Of a stretch of DNA of 64,000 bases, positions 49,246-58,270 are shown one piece after another. Each line of letters begins with the position of its first letter. Positions within the stretch are counted from its first letter, which is position 1. Under the pieces are notes generated by a model that saw only the letters and a program-made list of their open reading frames with translations, was not told where the DNA came from and made no database searches. The stretch comes from M55B118 sp964501715 (GTDB taxonomy: Bacteria > Bacillota_I > Bacilli_A > Izemoplasmatales > Izemoplasmataceae), in the NCBI GenBank assembly GCA_964501715.1, contig CAZCTR010000002.1, positions 1 to 64,000 on the forward strand, in the 5' to 3' direction. Both the position numbers and the translations under genes were made by a program.

Positions 49246-51855
49246 ATGGATATGGAAAAAAAGTATGCACACAAACGTGTCGAGGAAGGCAAGTACGCCT
49301 ACTGGCGCGATTCCGGTTTCTTCAAGAGCGGTGATACAAACAAACCGCCCTACACCATCGTCATTCCCCCGCCGAACGTTACGGGGAGGCTCCATCTCGG
49401 TCACGCGTGGGACAACACGATGCAGGACATCCTCATCCGCAAAAAGCGTATGGAAGGGTATGATGCCCTCTACCTTCCCGGCATGGACCATGCCGGCATC
49501 GCCACCCAGGCGAAGATCGACGCCCGCCTTAAGGAACAGGGCAAGGACCGCTTTGAAATAGGCCGGGAAGGCTTCTTGAAGGAGGCCTGGGCCTGGAAGA
49601 AGGAGTACGCGGACTTCATCCGCGACCAATGGGCCGCGCTCGGGCTCAGCGTCGATTATGACAAGGAACGCTTCACTTTGGATGAAGGCCTCAACAAGGC
49701 TGTGAACCATGTCTTCATCACCCTTTATGAGAAAGGGCTCATTTATCGCAAGGAGCGCATCATCAACTGGGATGTCCAGGCCAAGACGGCGCTCTCGAAC
49801 ATCGAGGTCGAACACGAAGAGACCGAAGGCGCCCTTTATTATTTCAAATACCTAATCGAAGGCGAGGATGACGATCATATTCTGATCGCCACCACCCGTC
49901 CCGAGACCATCTTCGCAGACACCGCGCTCGTGGTCCATCCCGATGACAGAAAGCGCGCGAAATACATCGGCAAGAAAGCCTACATACCAGGCACCACGCG
50001 CACGGTGCCCGTGCTTGCGGACGACTATGTCGACCGGGAATTCGGGACCGGTGCGCTCAAGGTGACCCCTGCGCACGACCCGAACGACTTCGAGATCGGT
50101 GAACGACACGGGCTGAGCATGCCTCTTTGCATGGACGAGGACGGGCGCATGAACAGCCTGGCCGGCGACTATGAGGGGATGGAACGCTTCAAGTGCAGAA
50201 ACCGGCTTGTCGAGGACCTCAAGGAAGCAGGACTCATGACCAAAGTCGAAAAACATGTCCACAACGTCGGGCATAGCGAACGCACGGGGGTCATGGTCGA
50301 ACCGAGGCTTTCCAAGCAGTGGTTCGTGAAAATGGACCCGCTTGCAAAGCAGGCGCTTGAAAAGTCCACAGCGAACTTCGTCCCGCCACGCTTCGAGAAA
50401 ATCTTCAAGCGCTGGATGGAGAACATCCAGGACTGGTGCATCAGCCGACAGCTCTGGTGGGGTCACAGGATCCCCGCCTACTACGGGCCTGATGGTGATA
50501 TGTATGTCGGCACCAACCCGCCCGAGGGCTACACCCAGGACGAGGATGTCCTCGACACCTGGTTCTCATCCGCCCTTTGGCCCTTCTCGACCTTGGGTTG
50601 GCCCGAAGAGACGGAGGATTTCAAACGGTATTATCCGACCCAGACGATGATCACAGGCTACGACATCATTTTCTTCTGGGTCGCGCGGATGATCTTCCAA
50701 AGCCTCGAGTTCACCGGCGAAACGCCTTTCGAACACGTTCTCATCCACGGTCTCATCCGCGATGCGCAAGGCCGGAAGATGAGCAAGTCTCTAGGCAACG
50801 GCGTCGACCCTATGGACATCAAGGATGAGTATGGCATCGACACCCTCAGGTATTTCCTCACCACCAATTCCGCGCCCGGACAGGATCTCCGCTTCGAGAT
50901 CGAGAAAGTCGAATCGAGCTGGAACTACATCAACAAGCTCTGGAACATCTCGCGATTCCTTCTCATGCACATCGAAGACATGCGTGAAGAGGAAGCCGTG
51001 ATCGACGTGGACGCCCTAGAACTCAAGGACCGCTATATCCTCGCACGCCTTCAGGAGACCATCCGCGAGGTCGACAAGAACTATGAAAGCTTTGAATTCG
51101 GCGAGGCGGCACGCTCGCTTTACACCTTCAGCTGGGACGAATTCGCAAGCTGGTATGTCGAGATGAGCAAGCTCACGTTCAAACACGGCGATGAAAAAAC
51201 CATCAGGAACACGAAGGCAGTCGTACACAAGGTGTGGACATCCGTCCTCAAGATGCTGCATCCTTTCATGCCTTTCGTGACAGAGGAGATCTATCAGAAA
51301 CTCCCATTCAAGGATGCGAAGAGCATCATGGTGAGCGACTGGGTCAAATCAGACACGCGTTTTGACGACAAGGACGCCATCGCGGACGCACAAGCCATCA
51401 AGACATTGATCCAGAAAGCAAGGCATGTGCGCAACAGCTATCAGCTTCCTTATCAGGACCCGATCCATATGAAGGTCGAATGCGACAAAAGAACCGCAGG
51501 ACTCTTCGAAGGCCAACGCCGGATCATAGAGAGCTTCGTCAATCCGAACCCCTTCGAGGTCGCCACGTCCGTGGAAAAAGGCAAGAACGACCTTTCCTAC
51601 GCGACCTCGGAGTTCACCCTTCACATACCGCTTGGCAGCGTTGTCGACCTCGAGGATGAGCTGAAGCGTCAAAAAGAAGAGAAGAAACGTCTCGAAGGGG
51701 AGATAAAGCGCGCAGAAGGCATGCTTTCCAACGAGAATTTCGTCAATAAGGCCCCCGCTGAAAAGGTGCAGGCCGAACGCGACAAGCTTGCAGGCTACAA
51801 ACAGGCTCTGAAAAGCGTAGAACGCAAGCTCAAGGATATAGAAGATGAGGTTTGA
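49246..51855 (+). CDS. valS: valyl-tRNA synthetase
   Basis: 869 aa, class I synthetase. HIGH motif RLHLGHAWDN near residue 47, PGMDHAGIATQ, CP1 editing domain, KMSKS in GRKMSKSLGN, and the C-terminal coiled coil (LKRQKEEKKRLEGEI) that contacts tRNA. Start at 49246 is 7-8 nt after AGGAGGT. Overlaps folC by 11 nt, the standard valS-folC pair of Bacillota. Confidence 0.98.
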   Translation: MDMEKKYAHKRVEEGKYAYWRDSGFFKSGDTNKPPYTIVIPPPNVTGRLHLGHAWDNTMQDILIRKKRMEGYDALYLPGMDHAGIATQAKIDARLKEQGKDRFEIGREGFLKEAWAWKKEYADFIRDQWAALGLSVDYDKERFTLDEGLNKAVNHVFITLYEKGLIYRKERIINWDVQAKTALSNIEVEHEETEGALYYFKYLIEGEDDDHILIATTRPETIFADTALVVHPDDRKRAKYIGKKAYIPGTTRTVPVLADDYVDREFGTGALKVTPAHDPNDFEIGERHGLSMPLCMDEDGRMNSLAGDYEGMERFKCRNRLVEDLKEAGLMTKVEKHVHNVGHSERTGVMVEPRLSKQWFVKMDPLAKQALEKSTANFVPPRFEKIFKRWMENIQDWCISRQLWWGHRIPAYYGPDGDMYVGTNPPEGYTQDEDVLDTWFSSALWPFSTLGWPEETEDFKRYYPTQTMITGYDIIFFWVARMIFQSLEFTGETPFEHVLIHGLIRDAQGRKMSKSLGNGVDPMDIKDEYGIDTLRYFLTTNSAPGQDLRFEIEKVESSWNYINKLWNISRFLLMHIEDMREEEAVIDVDALELKDRYILARLQETIREVDKNYESFEFGEAARSLYTFSWDEFASWYVEMSKLTFKHGDEKTIRNTKAVVHKVWTSVLKMLHPFMPFVTEEIYQKLPFKDAKSIMVSDWVKSDTRFDDKDAIADAQAIKTLIQKARHVRNSYQLPYQDPIHMKVECDKRTAGLFEGQRRIIESFVNPNPFEVATSVEKGKNDLSYATSEFTLHIPLGSVVDLEDELKRQKEEKKRLEGEIKRAEGMLSNENFVNKAPAEKVQAERDKLAGYKQALKSVERKLKDIEDEV

Positions 51856-53125
51856 ACGCCTTGATGAGGCCCAGGCATGGATAGAGAGCGTGGTCAGGTT
51901 CACTGACAAGTTCGACCTCTCCAGGATGGTGCGCGCCACCGACATGCTCGACCATCCGGAAAAAGACATCACGACCATCCATGTCGGCGGCACCAATGGG
52001 AAAGGTTCCACAGTCCAATTCCTCAAACGGGTCCTGATGGCGGCCGGATACACGGTCGGCACATTCACAAGCCCTTATGTGGTGCGTTTCAATGAACGCA
52101 TCGCGATCGATGACGCACCGATATCCGATGAGGATCTGCTCCATCACATCAACCGGATCCACGAAGTACAGAAGGATTACCTGAAAAAGCATGAAGACCA
52201 GATCAGCTTTTTCGAGTTGCTGACGTTAATGAGTTTTCTGTATTTCAAGGACAAGCAACCCGATGTCGTCATCTATGAAGTCGGGTTGGGCGGCACCCTG
52301 GATGCGACCAATGTGATCGAGCCCGTGCTCGCGGTGATCACGAGCATCGGGCACGATCACATGCATGTCCTTGGCGACACCCTTGAACAAGTCGCCAAAC
52401 AAAAACTCGGCATCGTGAAAGAGGGTGTCCCCCTGGTCACCGGCATCACTCAAACACAGTTGAAACCGTCGTTCATTTCGCACACAAACGAAAAAGGAAG
52501 TCCACTTTACTTTCTGGACGATTATCCAATCAAGGCTTTCAAGCCAGGGCCTCCGACGAGTTTCATCCACAACCGCGAGCCCTACGTCATCCATGTCGAA
52601 GGCACCTATCAGGTCCGTAACGCCGGGCTTTCACTGCTAGCCTGCGACGCGCTTGAGAAACATGCCGGTTTCTCGATTCCAAAGCTCGCCAGGAAGAAAG
52701 GTCTCAGTGAAGTGAGCATGCCGGGACGCTTCGAGAGGATGGGCCACACCATTTTCGATGGCGCGCACAACCCCGAAGGGATCGAGGCCGGAATCGAGGC
52801 GATCAAGACCTATTATCCGAACAGGCAGGTCACTGTGCTTTTTTCCGTGATGAAGGACAAGGATTACCTTCCCATGGTCGAGGCGCTTGAAGAGATCGCC
52901 ACGCATATCGTGTTCACCGAGGTCGACATGCCCCGTGCGGAGAAGGCCGATGTGCTGAAGACGCATTGTAATAAGATCCCCTGCAATGCGGAAGCTGATT
53001 TCAAGGAAGCTTACCGTCTCGCCACATCACATACCGGCGACGGCATCCTATATGCATGCGGTTCCCTGTATTTCATCAGTGCTCTGAGACGACATGTCAA
53101 AACCATGACACAAGACGCATCGTGA
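51845..53125 (+). CDS. folC: folylpolyglutamate/dihydrofolate synthase
   Basis: 426 aa, Mur-ligase-like ATPase that adds glutamates to folates. P-loop VGGTNGKGST near residue 46, EVGLGGTLDATN, TSIGHDHMHVLGDT, and the C-terminal signature MPGRFERM with FDGAHNPEG. Coupled to valS by overlap. No folP/folB genes are nearby, so the de novo dihydrofolate step is not shown here. It cooperates with thyA/folA at 27-28 kb. Confidence 0.96.
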   Translation: MRFERLDEAQAWIESVVRFTDKFDLSRMVRATDMLDHPEKDITTIHVGGTNGKGSTVQFLKRVLMAAGYTVGTFTSPYVVRFNERIAIDDAPISDEDLLHHINRIHEVQKDYLKKHEDQISFFELLTLMSFLYFKDKQPDVVIYEVGLGGTLDATNVIEPVLAVITSIGHDHMHVLGDTLEQVAKQKLGIVKEGVPLVTGITQTQLKPSFISHTNEKGSPLYFLDDYPIKAFKPGPPTSFIHNREPYVIHVEGTYQVRNAGLSLLACDALEKHAGFSIPKLARKKGLSEVSMPGRFERMGHTIFDGAHNPEGIEAGIEAIKTYYPNRQVTVLFSVMKDKDYLPMVEALEEIATHIVFTEVDMPRAEKADVLKTHCNKIPCNAEADFKEAYRLATSHTGDGILYACGSLYFISALRRHVKTMTQDAS

Positions 53126-53150
53126 AACGGTCCACCAGTGGGAGGGTGCT

Positions 53151-54557
53151 ATGAAGAAAATACTTAAGACAGTATCCATGCTGTTTCTGGGTTGGTTCCT
53201 CTATACGTTCATATTTTCCGTCCTCGTGTTCAACGTGCCTCTGACTGCTACGAGTGATATTGCTTACGATGTCGAGGCGATGATGTCCCGTGACGAATCG
53301 GTCTCAGGCACTTACGCCACCGTCGTCGATGACAATGCCTTCGCCCTGAACAGCCGTCTGGCCATGATCGAAAGCGCGGAAGAGGCCATTGACATATCCT
53401 ACTACAGCATCCACGACGGCTACAGCCGTGATGTCTTCTTTTACGCGCTCCACGAGGCTGCTGAAAGGGGTGTCTCCATCCGCATCATCATTGACGGTGT
53501 CTTCTATCCGCAGACGTTCAGGGACAAGGATGCACTTGATGCGCTCACGGCGCATGAGAACGTCCGGTTCAAACTATTCGAGCCCTACAACCCCGCCCTT
53601 CCCCATGCGATCCAGAACATCCTGCACGACAAACTTATGATCGTCGATGATGTCTATGGCATGACGGGAGGGCGCAACATCGGCGACCGGTTCTTCAAAG
53701 AAGGCGTCGAAGGCGGATACAGCTCGACATACGACCGCGACATCCTCATCCACAGTGAAACAGGGCCGCATCCGACCGTCACAGCCATGCGGACATATTA
53801 TGACGAGCTTTTCAACCACGCCTATTCAGAACCTTATGAACCGGATACCGACAATGACCATACAGAAGCGCTAGAGAATATGCAAGCGGCGATGCATGCG
53901 CACCGGACGGAGCAAGCCTACACGAAAGACGCGGTGCTTTCCCGCATCGACGAGAAGAAAGTCGAAGTCGAGAACGCCACGTTCGTGCACGGACCGCTCA
54001 ACCGCATGCACAAGGACCCCGTCGTCTTCGAGACCCTCTGTGCCATCGCTGAAAACAGCGAGACATGGTTCATCCAATCCCCCTACATCGTCTTCTCAAA
54101 CCTGATGAGGGAGAGGATGCCTGAATATGATTCCAAGGACATCACTGTCCTGACCAACAACATGGTGGACAACACCAACCTGTTCGCGGTGTCCGGATAC
54201 CGCCGTTACCGCGAAGATATCGCCGCGCACTCGACACTTTACGAGTATCAGGGCGACATGACGATCCATGGCAAGACCATGACCTTTGATGACGACATCA
54301 GCGTGATCGGCTCGTTCAATCTCGACCCGAGAAGCGTATCATTGTCCACTGAAAGCGTCATCGTCGTGGTTTCGAAGGATTTTCAGGACTCGCTCAACGC
54401 AGTCATTGATTCCTATCTTCAGCAAAGCCTCGCCGTAGACACAGAAGGCTCATACATCGACCGTGAGTCCGTCACCCCCGCCGAGCTCACAAGGGGAAGG
54501 CGTTGGCTTTTGCGCGCACTCAGCGCCTTGACCTATTTCTTCGATCCCATGCTTTAG
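53151..54557 (+). CDS. phospholipase D-family protein (cardiolipin synthase-like)
   Basis: 468 aa. N-terminal transmembrane helix (~8-28), then two HKD motifs: LHDKLMIVDDVYGMTGGRN and IHGKTMTFDDDISVIGSFN. With both motifs present, phosphatidyl transfer or phosphodiesterase activity outside or at the membrane is expected. It is closer to the YjhR/ClsC-like group than to classical Cls, which carries two TM helices. GGGAGGGTGCT precedes the ATG. Inserted between folC and mutY. Confidence 0.88.
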   Translation: MKKILKTVSMLFLGWFLYTFIFSVLVFNVPLTATSDIAYDVEAMMSRDESVSGTYATVVDDNAFALNSRLAMIESAEEAIDISYYSIHDGYSRDVFFYALHEAAERGVSIRIIIDGVFYPQTFRDKDALDALTAHENVRFKLFEPYNPALPHAIQNILHDKLMIVDDVYGMTGGRNIGDRFFKEGVEGGYSSTYDRDILIHSETGPHPTVTAMRTYYDELFNHAYSEPYEPDTDNDHTEALENMQAAMHAHRTEQAYTKDAVLSRIDEKKVEVENATFVHGPLNRMHKDPVVFETLCAIAENSETWFIQSPYIVFSNLMRERMPEYDSKDITVLTNNMVDNTNLFAVSGYRRYREDIAAHSTLYEYQGDMTIHGKTMTFDDDISVIGSFNLDPRSVSLSTESVIVVVSKDFQDSLNAVIDSYLQQSLAVDTEGSYIDRESVTPAELTRGRRWLLRALSALTYFFDPML

Positions 54558-54578
54558 AAAAATGAAAGAGTTGAAACC

Positions 54579-55610
54579 ATGCCTAACATCCAGGACCCTA
54601 AAAAATTCGCACACGATCTTACGGGGTGGTTCCGTCTCAACAAACGGGACCTCCCTTTTCGTATGGACAAGGATCCCTACAGGATCTTCGTGAGTGAACT
54701 CATGCTCCAACAGACACAGATCGACACCATGATTCCCTATTATGAACGCTTCATGGCCCGATTCCCAAATGTCAAGGCCCTTGCGGACGCAAACCTTGAT
54801 GAAGTCATGGCGCTTTGGGCGGGACTCGGCTATTACCGTCGCGCGCGTTTTCTTCATGAGAGCGCCCGGATGATCCGCGACGATTTCGGTGGTGTTTTCC
54901 CAAGCGCGCTCAAGGACATCGAATCCTTGAAGGGGGTCGGACGCTACACCGCGAGGGCCATCCATTCAATCGCGTTCGGCGAACCAAGTCCCGCGGTCGA
55001 TGGAAATGTCATGCGTGTGATGGCACGCGTGACGGGCTATGACAAGGACATCAAGAAAAACAGCCATATGAGGGAGATCGAATCGTCTTTGAAGAACGTC
55101 ATCGTGCATGCGCATCCCGGTGATTTCACCGAGGCGCTCATGGAAATCGGCGCACTCGTGTGCAAGAAGCGACCGGTCTGTGAAGCATGTCCACTGAGCG
55201 CTTATTGCTTCGCATACGAACATAACATGCAGGATTCACTTCCCGTCGTCTCCAGACGCGCCGCAAAGCATGAACAGCATTTCCACACTTTCGTCATTCG
55301 CTCCTCGGATGGTTTCCTGCTTACGAAACGCCCGGACACGGGACTGCTCGGTGGCATGTTCGCCTTTCCGCAATATGAGGGAGTGTCCTACGACGCCGCC
55401 CGGGATTCCTTCGAGAAAGATTATGGCATCAGGCTCGAAAACCCGGAGTCCCTTGGGACCGTCAAACACATATTCACCCACAGGGTCTGGCATATGCGCG
55501 TCCTTTACATGGAGATATCCATTACAGGGGGGCAGGCTTTCCACCCCGAGTCCAAACTCGAAAGCCTGCCGACTGCACACGGAAAGATCGTGAAGCTTTT
55601 CGGAAAGTAA
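54579..55610 (+). CDS. mutY: adenine DNA glycosylase MutY
   Basis: 343 aa. It removes A mispaired with 8-oxoG. Helix-hairpin-helix GVGRYTARAI with the catalytic Asp in PAVDGNVMRV. The C-terminal Nudix-like 8-oxoG recognition domain covers ~225-343. The iron-sulfur motif reads C-x5-C-x2-C-x5-C (VCKKRPVCEACPLSAYC), one residue shorter in the first spacing than the usual C-x6-C. Weak ribosome binding site (GAAAGAG). Confidence 0.95.
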   Translation: MPNIQDPKKFAHDLTGWFRLNKRDLPFRMDKDPYRIFVSELMLQQTQIDTMIPYYERFMARFPNVKALADANLDEVMALWAGLGYYRRARFLHESARMIRDDFGGVFPSALKDIESLKGVGRYTARAIHSIAFGEPSPAVDGNVMRVMARVTGYDKDIKKNSHMREIESSLKNVIVHAHPGDFTEALMEIGALVCKKRPVCEACPLSAYCFAYEHNMQDSLPVVSRRAAKHEQHFHTFVIRSSDGFLLTKRPDTGLLGGMFAFPQYEGVSYDAARDSFEKDYGIRLENPESLGTVKHIFTHRVWHMRVLYMEISITGGQAFHPESKLESLPTAHGKIVKLFGK

Positions 55611-55617
55611 AAACGCA

Positions 55618-55648
55618 CCCTCCTCACTATCATAGGTATGAAGGAGGG
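55618..55648 (+). promoter_or_regulatory. hairpin masking the radC ribosome binding site
   Basis: CCCTCCT (55618-55624) is exactly complementary to AGGAGGG (55642-55648), the radC Shine-Dalgarno; the loop is 17 nt. No T-run follows, so it is not a terminator. It could damp or thermally control radC translation. Confidence 0.5.
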
Positions 55649-55654
55649 ATGCAC

Positions 55655-56335
55655 ATGCTTCTGATCAAGGAGCTTCCCATCAAGGAACGACCAAGAGAAA
55701 GGATGATGCATCATGGGCGCGAAGCGCTCTCGGTGCAAGAGCTGATCGCCATCATCCTTAGGACTGGAAGCAAGGACCAAAGCGTCGTCGAGCTCGCCCA
55801 GACGCTTTACAAGGGTTGCAAAAGTGTCCGGGCCCTGAACGCCCTCACCATCCACGACCTGACAAAGATGCGGGGGATCGGGCCCGCAAAAGCGGTGCAG
55901 CTGCTTGCGGCACTCGAACTCGGAAAGCGGATGGTGGAGGAACCTTTCGAGAAGCAGGTCCGCTTATCGCGCCCTGAAGAGGTGTATGCCTACATGAAGA
56001 CATCCGTCGAGATGGAGAACCAGGAGAAGTTCTACGCGCTCTATTTGGATACCAAGGCACGGCTCATCAAGAAACAACTGCTGTTCGTCGGGTCTCTGAA
56101 CAGCTCGCTCGTGCATCCGCGTGAGCTCTTCAAACATGCGGTGCTTTATTCCGCTGCCTCGATCATCATCGTCCATAACCATCCTTCGGGTGATCCGACC
56201 CCTTCGAAGAGCGATGGAGACATCACGGACGTCATGATGGACAACGGCAGGCTCATGGATATCGAAGTGGTGGACCACATCATTATCGGCAAAGGACGCT
56301 ACCATTCATTTAGACAGCACGGGTACCCCGAATGA
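55655..56335 (+). CDS. radC: RadC family JAB/MPN-domain protein
   Basis: 226 aa. Helix-hairpin-helix (MRGIGPAKAVQLLAALELG) at ~70-90, then a JAMM domain with HNHPSGDPTPSKSD as zinc ligands. RadC proteins are widely annotated as DNA repair, but the role is doubtful. ATG at 55655 fits the AGGAGGG spacing. In Bacillus radC precedes mreBCD-minCD; here rplU follows directly. Confidence 0.95.
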   Translation: MLLIKELPIKERPRERMMHHGREALSVQELIAIILRTGSKDQSVVELAQTLYKGCKSVRALNALTIHDLTKMRGIGPAKAVQLLAALELGKRMVEEPFEKQVRLSRPEEVYAYMKTSVEMENQEKFYALYLDTKARLIKKQLLFVGSLNSSLVHPRELFKHAVLYSAASIIIVHNHPSGDPTPSKSDGDITDVMMDNGRLMDIEVVDHIIIGKGRYHSFRQHGYPE

Positions 56336-56360
56336 AGATGGCGATGGGGAGCTTAAACTC

Positions 56361-56389
56361 TTTACAACAAGGCAAAAAACGTGTATAAT
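56361..56389 (+). promoter_or_regulatory. promoter of rplU-rpmA
   Basis: TTTACA (56361-56366), 17-bp spacer, TATAAT (56384-56389). Confidence 0.8.
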
Positions 56390-56399
56390 ACAAGAAGTT

Positions 56400-56535
56400 G
56401 TTGATATGGAAAGAAAACATTGACAAACCACACCTGGTTTGATACTCTTTTCATGCTTGCAGCATACCGCACAGAATGGGTCAAAAGCGAGTCTGACTCC
56501 ACCCTTGATGGCGAGTCTTGAAATTACGAGGAGGT
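56400..56535 (+). ncRNA. L21-type ribosomal protein leader
   Basis: A ~150-nt untranslated leader with short complementary segments (GAGTC / GACTC and repeated GCGAGTCT) precedes rplU. Bacillota carry an autoregulatory L21 leader here. Position and partial motifs fit, though the fold was not computed. Confidence 0.5.
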
Positions 56536-56545
56536 GCTCACACGT

Positions 56546-56854
56546 ATGTACGCAGTTATTGAAACAGGTGGCAAACAGCTTCGTGTCGAAAAAGGCGCGG
56601 AAGTCTTCGCGGAAAAGATCGACGCGGAGGTCGGGGAGACCGTCACGTTCGACCACGTGCTCATGGTCGGCGGCGACAATCTTTCTGTCGGAAACCCGTA
56701 TGTTGAAAACGCGACCGTTGAGGCGAAGGTTGTCAAACACGGCAAACAACGCAAAATCGTTGTTTTCAAATACAAGCCCAAGAAAAACTACCATCGCAAA
56801 CAAGGCCATAGACAGCCTTACACAAAACTTGAGATCACAAACATCAAAGCCTAA
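56546..56854 (+). CDS. rplU: 50S ribosomal protein L21
   Basis: 102 aa, typical length. MYAVIETGGKQLRVEKG at the N-terminus and FKYKPKKNYHRKQGHRQPYT near the C-terminus are the family signatures. GAGGAGGTG is ~9 nt before the ATG. Only 40 nt separate it from rpmA. Confidence 0.98.
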   Translation: MYAVIETGGKQLRVEKGAEVFAEKIDAEVGETVTFDHVLMVGGDNLSVGNPYVENATVEAKVVKHGKQRKIVVFKYKPKKNYHRKQGHRQPYTKLEITNIKA

Positions 56855-56894
56855 CACATTCAATCCCATTGTCATAAATCGGAGGTGACGAACA

Positions 56895-57179
56895 ATGTTG
56901 ATAAATCTACAGCTCATGCCCATGATGGCATCGAAAAAAGGTGTCGGTTCGACCAAGAACGGACGCGACTCGGAATCCAAACGCCTCGGACTCAAAACCG
57001 CGGACGGTCAATTCTGCACAGCAGGGTCCATCCTTTTCCGCCAACGGGGAACGAAGATCCATCCCGGTAACAACGTAGGCCGTGGAGGCGACGATACGCT
57101 CTTCAGCAAGATTGACGGTATCGTCAAATATGAAAAGATAGGGAAGAACCGGAAACAGGCTTCCGTCTATCCCCAATAA
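56895..57179 (+). CDS. rpmA: 50S ribosomal protein L27 with N-terminal extension
   Basis: 94 aa. Mature L27 begins ASKKGVGSTKNGRDS. Eleven residues, MLINLQLMPMM, precede it. GGAGGTGA lies 6 nt before the first ATG, so the extension is translated. It resembles the Bacillota/Fusobacteria extension (consensus ...NLQFFA) that the protease Prp removes, but with LMPMM in place of FF. The prp gene normally between rplU and rpmA is missing. Confidence 0.97.
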   Translation: MLINLQLMPMMASKKGVGSTKNGRDSESKRLGLKTADGQFCTAGSILFRQRGTKIHPGNNVGRGGDDTLFSKIDGIVKYEKIGKNRKQASVYPQ

Positions 57180-57183
57180 CCGC

Positions 57184-57215
57184 ATGGCAAACAGGTTTTC
57201 CTGTTTGCCATTTTT
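57184..57215 (+). terminator. terminator after rpmA, overlapping the next promoter
   Basis: ATGGCAAACAGG-TTTT-CCTGTTTGCCAT with TTTT. Confidence 0.93.
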
Positions 57216-57233
57216 ATTGCGCGCGTGTATAAT
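57205..57233 (+). promoter_or_regulatory. promoter of the GNAT/P-loop fusion and obg
   Basis: TTGCCA (57205-57210) within the terminator arm, 17-bp spacer, TATAAT (57228-57233). Confidence 0.7.
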
Positions 57234-57263
57234 GAACCATGAAGAATGAGAAGGAGTACGCTT

Positions 57264-58259
57264 ATGATCAGACGTGCGACAAAAAGCGATTTGGACACCA
57301 TCGACGCACTTGCCGAACGTGCGATCAGGGCGATGAGGGACGCACAGATACGGCAATGGGATTTTTCTTATCCGAGAAAACCCCATTTTTTTAACGACAT
57401 CGAACACTCCCGCCTATTCGTATCCGAAAGGGATGGAGAGATCCTGGGGGTCATGGCCGTGCTGGACCATGAGCCCGCCTATGCGGATGTCGAATGGCAC
57501 CAAAAAGAGAGCCTCATCCTGCACCGTGTCATCGTCGACCCAAAAATCGAACAGCGCGGCGTGGCAAGCGAGATGCTGCTGCATGTGGTGAAACTCGCGA
57601 AGGAACAGAACAGGAAAGCCATCCACATCGATACCCATCCGGGCAATCCGAAGATGAGGAATTTCCTTCGCAAGCACCAGTTCGAATACCGGGGGTATAT
57701 TTCAAGCATCCACCGCCTCGCCTATGAACGCCGTGTCGATTTCAGCGATGTCAGGCGCGTATCCATCTTCGGAAGCAGCGGCACCGGAAAGACCACCCTG
57801 GCGAGAGTCATCGGCGAAAGACTTGATTTGCCCGTGCTTCATCTGGATACGGTGTATTGGCTTAAAAACTGGACGTCACTACCCAAACCCGAGTTCAAAA
57901 GAAGGATCCGCGACTATATGCGGAAGCATCCCAGGTTCGTCATGGACGGCAATTACACCAACTCGCAGACATTCGAGGACAGACTCCGCATAAGCGACAC
58001 CATCATCCTTCTCAAATACGACACCCAAAAAGCGCTCAAGGGCATCATCAAACGTGAAAGGCAATACAAGCACCGCTACAGAAGCGACATGGCCACGGGT
58101 TGCATCGAGGATATCGACCAGGAATTTTTACAATACGTGGCATTCTTCCATAAGAAGAAAATCAAAATAGAAGGTCTGCTCAACCAGCTGAGACACAAGC
58201 GAAACATCCTTGTCTTTGAAGACAGGGAAGCTTTGCAATACTGGCTTGACAGCATTTGA
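57264..58259 (+). CDS. GNAT acetyltransferase fused to FlaR/adenylate-kinase-like P-loop domain
   Basis: 331 aa. Residues 1-155 form a GNAT fold with acetyl-CoA motif QRGVASEMLLHVV near 98. A P-loop domain starts at ~163 with Walker A GSSGTGKT (170-177). It looks like the DNA-topology-modulation/FlaR small kinase group (VLHLDTVYWLKNWT ... FVMDGNYTNSQTFEDRL). The two domains normally occur separately. Start at 57264 is 7 nt after AAGGAG. Both substrates unknown. Upstream of obg by 11 nt, where Bacillus has spo0B. Confidence 0.85.
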   Translation: MIRRATKSDLDTIDALAERAIRAMRDAQIRQWDFSYPRKPHFFNDIEHSRLFVSERDGEILGVMAVLDHEPAYADVEWHQKESLILHRVIVDPKIEQRGVASEMLLHVVKLAKEQNRKAIHIDTHPGNPKMRNFLRKHQFEYRGYISSIHRLAYERRVDFSDVRRVSIFGSSGTGKTTLARVIGERLDLPVLHLDTVYWLKNWTSLPKPEFKRRIRDYMRKHPRFVMDGNYTNSQTFEDRLRISDTIILLKYDTQKALKGIIKRERQYKHRYRSDMATGCIEDIDQEFLQYVAFFHKKKIKIEGLLNQLRHKRNILVFEDREALQYWLDSI

Positions 58260-58270
58260 GGTGACACACC

